From an uncultured Clostridia bacterium (GTDB lineage Bacteria; Bacillota; Clostridia; Christensenellales; Aristaeellaceae), in assembly GCA_934663595.1 (NCBI GenBank), contig CAKUKM010000023.1, forward strand, positions 1 through 34,272: a stretch of DNA of 34,272 nucleotides, given 5' to 3'. The notes under the pieces were generated by a model that was given only the letters and a program-made list of their open reading frames with translations, was not told the origin of the DNA and searched no databases. Both the position numbers and the translations under genes were made by a program. Shown here piece after piece: positions 30,513 through 34,272 of the stretch. Numbering within the stretch: position 1 is the stretch's first letter; each line of letters starts with the position of its first letter.

Positions 30513-31421
30513 CTATTCCTGGATAAAACGATTGGACAGGCGCGTCTGAAGAACGGAAACCAGCAGCACGATGAAGAACAGCACCATCGCGCAGGCCGCA
30601 GCGCGGCCGAACTTGGACGATCTGAATCCGATATCATAGAAATAGTGAATGTACGTCCGCGTGCCGCCGCCGGGCGCGCCACCGGTGAGCAGATAGGCCT
30701 GGCTGAAGATTTTGAACGACGAAACCAGCTGCATAAACAGCAGCGAATAGTGCACGCGCCCCAGCAGCGGCATCGTAATATGAGCGACCTGCTTGAAAAA
30801 GCCCGCGCCGTCGATCTCCGCGCTTTCGTAATACTGCGGCGGAATTTCCTTGATGCCCGCAATATAAAGGATCAGGTTGAAGCCGGAGGTCCACCACAGC
30901 GTTTCAATAATGATGGAAATCCAGCCCTCCGGCACGGAGGCGAGCCAGTAAATTTCCTCATCGACGCCGAGAATCCCCAGCAGCCTCAGCAGGTTGTTGA
31001 GCAGCCCCGTGTACGGCGTCAGGATATAGACGAATGTGTAGGCAACGATGGACACGGGAAGAATATAGGGCGCGAAGAGCGTCGTTCGGAAAAAATCCTT
31101 TCCCGTGAGCACCTTGTGCTCAATGAGCACCGCAAAAGCCAGCGGAATAAGCAGGAAAATCGGCGTGGACACCAGAACGAACAGGCTGGTGTTTTTCAGC
31201 GTGGACCAGAACGCCGGATCGGTAAAGAGAAATTTGTAGTTCGACAGGCCGTTGAAAACGCCGCCGCGCATCAGGTTGTATTCCTGAAAGCTGAGCACGC
31301 CCGTCTGCAGCAGCATCCATAAGGTGAAAATCCCATAGAAAATCATGAACGGCAGCAGCCAAAGATAGCCTTCGATTTGGGCGATACCGAAGCGCTTTTT
31401 CTGCTTTGTGGAAATCGTCAT
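30513..31421 (-). CDS. Carbohydrate ABC transporter permease (MalF/UgpA type)
   Basis: This is the partner permease (302 aa). The N-terminal helix (about 17-40, YLWLLPFMIFYGIFTLWMLL) and FQEYNL...GLSNYKFLFTDPAFW block are standard for the MalF/UgpA branch. The EAA loop is EIPPQYYESAEIDGAGFFKQ (about 200-219). GGAGG lies 11 bases before the ATG, a little far, possibly lowering expression. It is separated from the solute-binding gene by a 76-bp gap containing a 12-bp hairpin. Confidence 0.93.
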   Translation of the reverse strand: MTISTKQKKRFGIAQIEGYLWLLPFMIFYGIFTLWMLLQTGVLSFQEYNLMRGGVFNGLSNYKFLFTDPAFWSTLKNTSLFVLVSTPIFLLIPLAFAVLIEHKVLTGKDFFRTTLFAPYILPVSIVAYTFVYILTPYTGLLNNLLRLLGILGVDEEIYWLASVPEGWISIIIETLWWTSGFNLILYIAGIKEIPPQYYESAEIDGAGFFKQVAHITMPLLGRVHYSLLFMQLVSSFKIFSQAYLLTGGAPGGGTRTYIHYFYDIGFRSSKFGRAAACAMVLFFIVLLVSVLQTRLSNRFIQE

Positions 31422-31446
31422 CGGCAGTATTCCCTCCTTTTGAAGG

Positions 31447-31479
31447 AAATACCTGTGAACGGAACGCTCACAGGTATTT
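31447..31479 (-). promoter_or_regulatory. Hairpin between solute-binding and permease genes
   Basis: AAATACCTGTGA pairs with TCACAGGTATTT (12 bp, 9-base loop) 18 bases past the stop codon of the solute-binding gene. There is no proper U-tract, so it is better explained as an mRNA-stabilising or partial-termination element that favours binding protein over permeases. Confidence 0.65.
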
Positions 31480-31497
31480 CGGCGATGGATCGGCGCG

Positions 31498-32763
31498 TTA
31501 TCTGAGCGCGGTATTCATGCGATTTGCCAGCTCCGCATAGCACTGCTCAGCCGTCAGCTCTCCGCTGGCAAGCAGCTGCAGAGGCTCGTTTACCTCGGTC
31601 GAGCCCTTCAGGCCAAAGGGGCCCGTGTAGGTCAGGGGCGTAGCGTATTCCACCGCGTCCTTGAAATACTTGTGCATCGGATAATTCTGGAAAACCTCCG
31701 ATTCCCAGCTCGGCAGATACGCCGGAACGGAGCCCGCCTCAGACCAGAGCGCGTTGTTGTCGCTGCAGAACTTCACGAATTCGAAGCACAGCTTGGTCTG
31801 CTCGTCGGTGCGCGTCTGGGAATAGGGCAGCACAAACGTATGGCTGTACATCGCGGTGCGGTACTGCTCGCCGAACTGCGGAATCTTGCACACGCCGAAA
31901 TTCTCCGGGCCGCCAATCATGTTGGTGCGGGTCGTATTCATCTGCCATGCGCCGTTAAACGCCATGGCAACCGCGCCGGAGGCGAGAATGTCCGTGCCGC
32001 CGTTGCCCACATTGGGCAGGCCCGCCTGACACACCTTCTGGAAGGTCTCAAGCGCCTTGATGCCGATATCATGATCCATCGTCCATTCGGTGCCCTCGGC
32101 GTTGATGAAGGTGCCCTCGCCGCCGTACTGATAATACAGCGAATTGAAGAAATACCACGGGAAGGAGCCGTTCAGAACGGGCGCGGCAAATGCGGCCATT
32201 CCTTCGGGGCAGGCGGCTTCCACCTTGCCGATGAAGGCGATAAATCCATCCAGGCCCGTTTCGATGATCGGAAGGCCCTCTTCATCCAGCACGCCGGCCT
32301 TCGCGAGCACTTCCTTGTTGTAAGTGAGCTGAATCTGGAGCATATCCAGCGGGATCGCCCAATACTTGTCCTCGTACTTCAGATCCTCCAGCTTCGAGGC
32401 GTAATTCGGATAATCGAATTCGAAATTCACGCGCTCGGCCTCGTCCTGAATGCAGGAGAGGTAGCCTTCCTTGATCAGGCCCCAAACGTTGACGTCGTGG
32501 CTGATCGCCAGATCGGGCGATTCGCCGGCGGCGATGCTGGTTCTGAGCTTCGTGTAGTAGTTGTCCCAATCCTGGGTTGCCAGAGTGACCTGGCGATTGG
32601 GATCCTGCGCATTGAACAGCTCGACCAGCTTCTGCATCTGTTCGCCATCTCCGCCGGTGAAGAGGGACCAGAAGGTGATCGACACGGGTTCAGCCTCGGC
32701 AAGGCAGGGAATCGCGCTGAAAAGCAGGATGCACGTCATCAGGATCGTCAGAACTTTCTTCAT
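31498..32763 (-). CDS. Extracellular sugar-binding protein of ABC importer (family 1 type)
   Basis: This 421-aa binding protein of the second importer starts with a signal peptide (MKKVLTILMTCILLFSAIPCLAEAE); C20 does not sit in an acceptable lipobox because proline precedes it. The mature start VSITFWSLFTGGDGEQMQKLVELFNAQ is the classic family 1 sugar-binding opening, and the tail AEQCYAELANRMNTAL is also typical. GGAGG lies seven bases before the ATG. It follows the GH51 arabinofuranosidase gene by 96 bp and precedes both permeases, so arabino-oligosaccharides or arabinose-decorated fragments are the likely cargo (inference from context). Confidence 0.93.
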   Translation of the reverse strand: MKKVLTILMTCILLFSAIPCLAEAEPVSITFWSLFTGGDGEQMQKLVELFNAQDPNRQVTLATQDWDNYYTKLRTSIAAGESPDLAISHDVNVWGLIKEGYLSCIQDEAERVNFEFDYPNYASKLEDLKYEDKYWAIPLDMLQIQLTYNKEVLAKAGVLDEEGLPIIETGLDGFIAFIGKVEAACPEGMAAFAAPVLNGSFPWYFFNSLYYQYGGEGTFINAEGTEWTMDHDIGIKALETFQKVCQAGLPNVGNGGTDILASGAVAMAFNGAWQMNTTRTNMIGGPENFGVCKIPQFGEQYRTAMYSHTFVLPYSQTRTDEQTKLCFEFVKFCSDNNALWSEAGSVPAYLPSWESEVFQNYPMHKYFKDAVEYATPLTYTGPFGLKGSTEVNEPLQLLASGELTAEQCYAELANRMNTALR

Positions 32764-32859
32764 GTTTTTACCTCCTTAGATTATTGGGAATTCGAAACGA
32801 TCAATACGGCTGAATCTTGGGCGCCTTCAAGAAATCGCCGCATTCAATCCAAATGGGTT

Positions 32860-34272
32860 CTACCGGGTAAAGCGAAGCACATTCCACGACGCGGGCTTGA
32901 GATCGACCGTCGCCGCATTGTTCTTCATGCAAATGTCGTTTCGGGTCGTGGGAACGACGTCCTCCACGGCAAGAGAATTTTTGGCGTTGAGATCATAGCC
33001 TTCATAGGCGATGTGCTCCACGGGCGTAAACGCCTCGCCAAAGCTGTTGAGCACGCATTCCAGCGACTGGATGTTCTCCCGGTCTCTATTCATGACGAAC
33101 AGCGTAAGCGCGCGGCCATCCTCGCTGAGCACCGCGGAAGCATCCAGCATCGGAACCGCGCCATGCCGTTCGGTTTCGTAGCTCGCGCACTGAATCGACG
33201 TTTGCAGCGCCGTTCCGCGCCCGTATTTGGAAGCGTGCAGGAAGGGATAGAAGATCGTCTGCCGCCAGCTGCGTCCGCCCTTGGCGCAGTTGAACAGCGA
33301 CAGATGGTTGACCAGCTGCGCCTGGCACGCGATCTTGACGCGATCGCAGTGGTTGATCAGCGCATTCATGATCGAGCCCGTCACCAGCGCGTCGGCGAAT
33401 GTGTAGCTGCCCTCGCTGATGGCGTTGGCGTCCTCCCAGCGATAGGTCCACGCCTTACGATTGGCGGTTTCCTCTTCATTCCACAGTCCCCATTCGTCAA
33501 AGGACAGATAGAAATCCTTTTTCCCGTGGTGCTTGGCCTTGATGTGGTCGGCGGTCGCAATAATGGCCTCGATCTGATTCGACATATCCAGCGCCGACGC
33601 GAGATAGTCCTCCATGGTGTTGTCGACGATCGTATAATACGCGTGCAGCGAAATATACTCCGCCAGCCCGTACAGGTAATCCATAACGGTCGCATCCCAT
33701 GCGGGATAGGTGTCGATCGTCGTATTCGAGCTTCCGCAGGCGACCAGCTCAATATCGGGATCCGTTTTCTTCATGAGCTTTGCAGCCTCGTGCGCCAGGC
33801 GGCCGTATTCATCCGCCGTCTTGTGGCCGATCTGCCAATCGCCGTCCATTTCGTTGCCCAGGCACCAGGTTTTCACCTTATACGGCTCCTTGCGGCCGTT
33901 TTGAATGCGCATCTGGCTGTAGGAGGAAGTGCCGTCGCCATTCATGTATTCAACGAGATTGCGCGCCGCGTCGATGCCGCGGGTGCCGAGATTGACCGCC
34001 ATATTGCACTCGGCGCCGACCTTTTCCAGCCAGCGCATGAATTCGTCCGTGCCGACCTGATTGGTTTCATACGCGCACCATGCCAGATCCTTTCGAACGG
34101 GGCGCTTCTCCTTGGGGCCCACTCCGTCCTCCCAGTTGTAGCCGGAAAGGAAATTTCCGCCAGGATAGCGAACGAACGGAATCTGCAATTCCCGGGTCAG
34201 CTCAATGATATCTCTGCGAAATCCGTCTTCATCCGCGTTGGGGTGATCCGGCTCATAGATGCCCTCGTACAC
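32860..34272 (-). CDS. abfA: Alpha-L-arabinofuranosidase, GH51 (5' end outside window)
   Basis: This intracellular-type glycosidase releases terminal L-arabinofuranose from arabinan or arabinoxylan fragments. Visible are YEGIYEPDHPNADEDGFR (near the usual residue 30-45), VRYPGGNFLSGYNWEDGVGP, the acid/base E141 in WCLGNEMDG and nucleophile E260 in LSFDEWG (numbered from the window edge). The first visible codon is GTG, read as internal Val; the family normally has about 25-35 more N-terminal residues, so the gene continues past 34272. There is no evidence of a signal peptide in the part seen. It leads into the binding protein/permease genes and probably acts on imported oligosaccharides. Confidence 0.94.
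   Translation of the reverse strand: MYEGIYEPDHPNADEDGFRRDIIELTRELQIPFVRYPGGNFLSGYNWEDGVGPKEKRPVRKDLAWCAYETNQVGTDEFMRWLEKVGAECNMAVNLGTRGIDAARNLVEYMNGDGTSSYSQMRIQNGRKEPYKVKTWCLGNEMDGDWQIGHKTADEYGRLAHEAAKLMKKTDPDIELVACGSSNTTIDTYPAWDATVMDYLYGLAEYISLHAYYTIVDNTMEDYLASALDMSNQIEAIIATADHIKAKHHGKKDFYLSFDEWGLWNEEETANRKAWTYRWEDANAISEGSYTFADALVTGSIMNALINHCDRVKIACQAQLVNHLSLFNCAKGGRSWRQTIFYPFLHASKYGRGTALQTSIQCASYETERHGAVPMLDASAVLSEDGRALTLFVMNRDRENIQSLECVLNSFGEAFTPVEHIAYEGYDLNAKNSLAVEDVVPTTRNDICMKNNAATVDLKPASWNVLRFTR

Noticed and set aside
31498..32763. Lipoprotein attachment at C20 of the second binding protein
   Set aside because: The residue before the cysteine is proline (SAIPC), which does not fit a lipobox; a signal peptidase I site near CLAEA is more likely.

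Overview
The window looks like a chromosomal segment of a carbohydrate-degrading member of the Clostridia (Bacillota), probably a gut lineage and possibly Christensenellales-like. The reasons are high GC (estimated by eye at around 58-60%), strong GGAGG ribosome binding sites, Gram-positive-type YesM/YesN two-component regulators, CUT1 sugar ABC systems without their own ATPase, SH3b and peptidoglycan-binding wall proteins, and a GH51 arabinofuranosidase. The lineage is inference, because there is no rRNA or other taxonomic marker here.

Left part (1-8740). A minus-strand carbohydrate uptake locus reads response regulator, sensor kinase (ATGA overlap), then solute-binding protein and two permeases. 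The solute-binding gene has its own promoter candidate and a pair of 21-bp-spaced direct repeats upstream, and a strong hairpin separates it from the permeases. A divergent Gfo/Idh/MocA sugar dehydrogenase (7640-8695) has a near-consensus promoter.

Housekeeping and envelope part (8741-20000). This holds dnaX with an in-frame A AAA AAG slippery heptamer, a small unknown protein behind it, a D-aminoacylase-type amidohydrolase, two tandem membrane-anchored polysaccharide-deacetylase/peptidoglycan-binding paralogues (the first has lost its catalytic residues), a secreted protein, a four-SH3b secreted protein and an NSS-family sodium symporter.

Right part (20200-34272). It starts with a heterodimeric ABC exporter whose two subunits carry complementary degenerate motifs. 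After a repeat-rich gap comes a sugar-catabolic cluster on the minus strand (L-fucose/arabinose isomerase-like protein, class II aldolase, aldehyde dehydrogenase), a divergent AraC-type response regulator, and a second CUT1 uptake operon led by a GH51 alpha-L-arabinofuranosidase that runs off the window. Together these suggest arabinan or arabinoxylan debris being trimmed, imported and split by isomerase, an unseen kinase, and aldolase, with the aldehyde oxidised to an acid.

The most unusual content is non-coding. (1) A modular intergenic element of about 320-400 bp (8760-9082 and 12459-12857, with the 3' end of a third copy at 1-77) is almost entirely a string of hairpins whose stems differ by compensatory changes. 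(2) A 14-unit, 44-45 bp tandem array (16499-17091) has one hairpin per unit, with stem-preserving substitutions. (3) A hairpin-rich duplication starts inside the stop-codon region of an ABC exporter gene (23689-23940). I found no rRNA, tRNA, transposase, phage gene or true CRISPR array.
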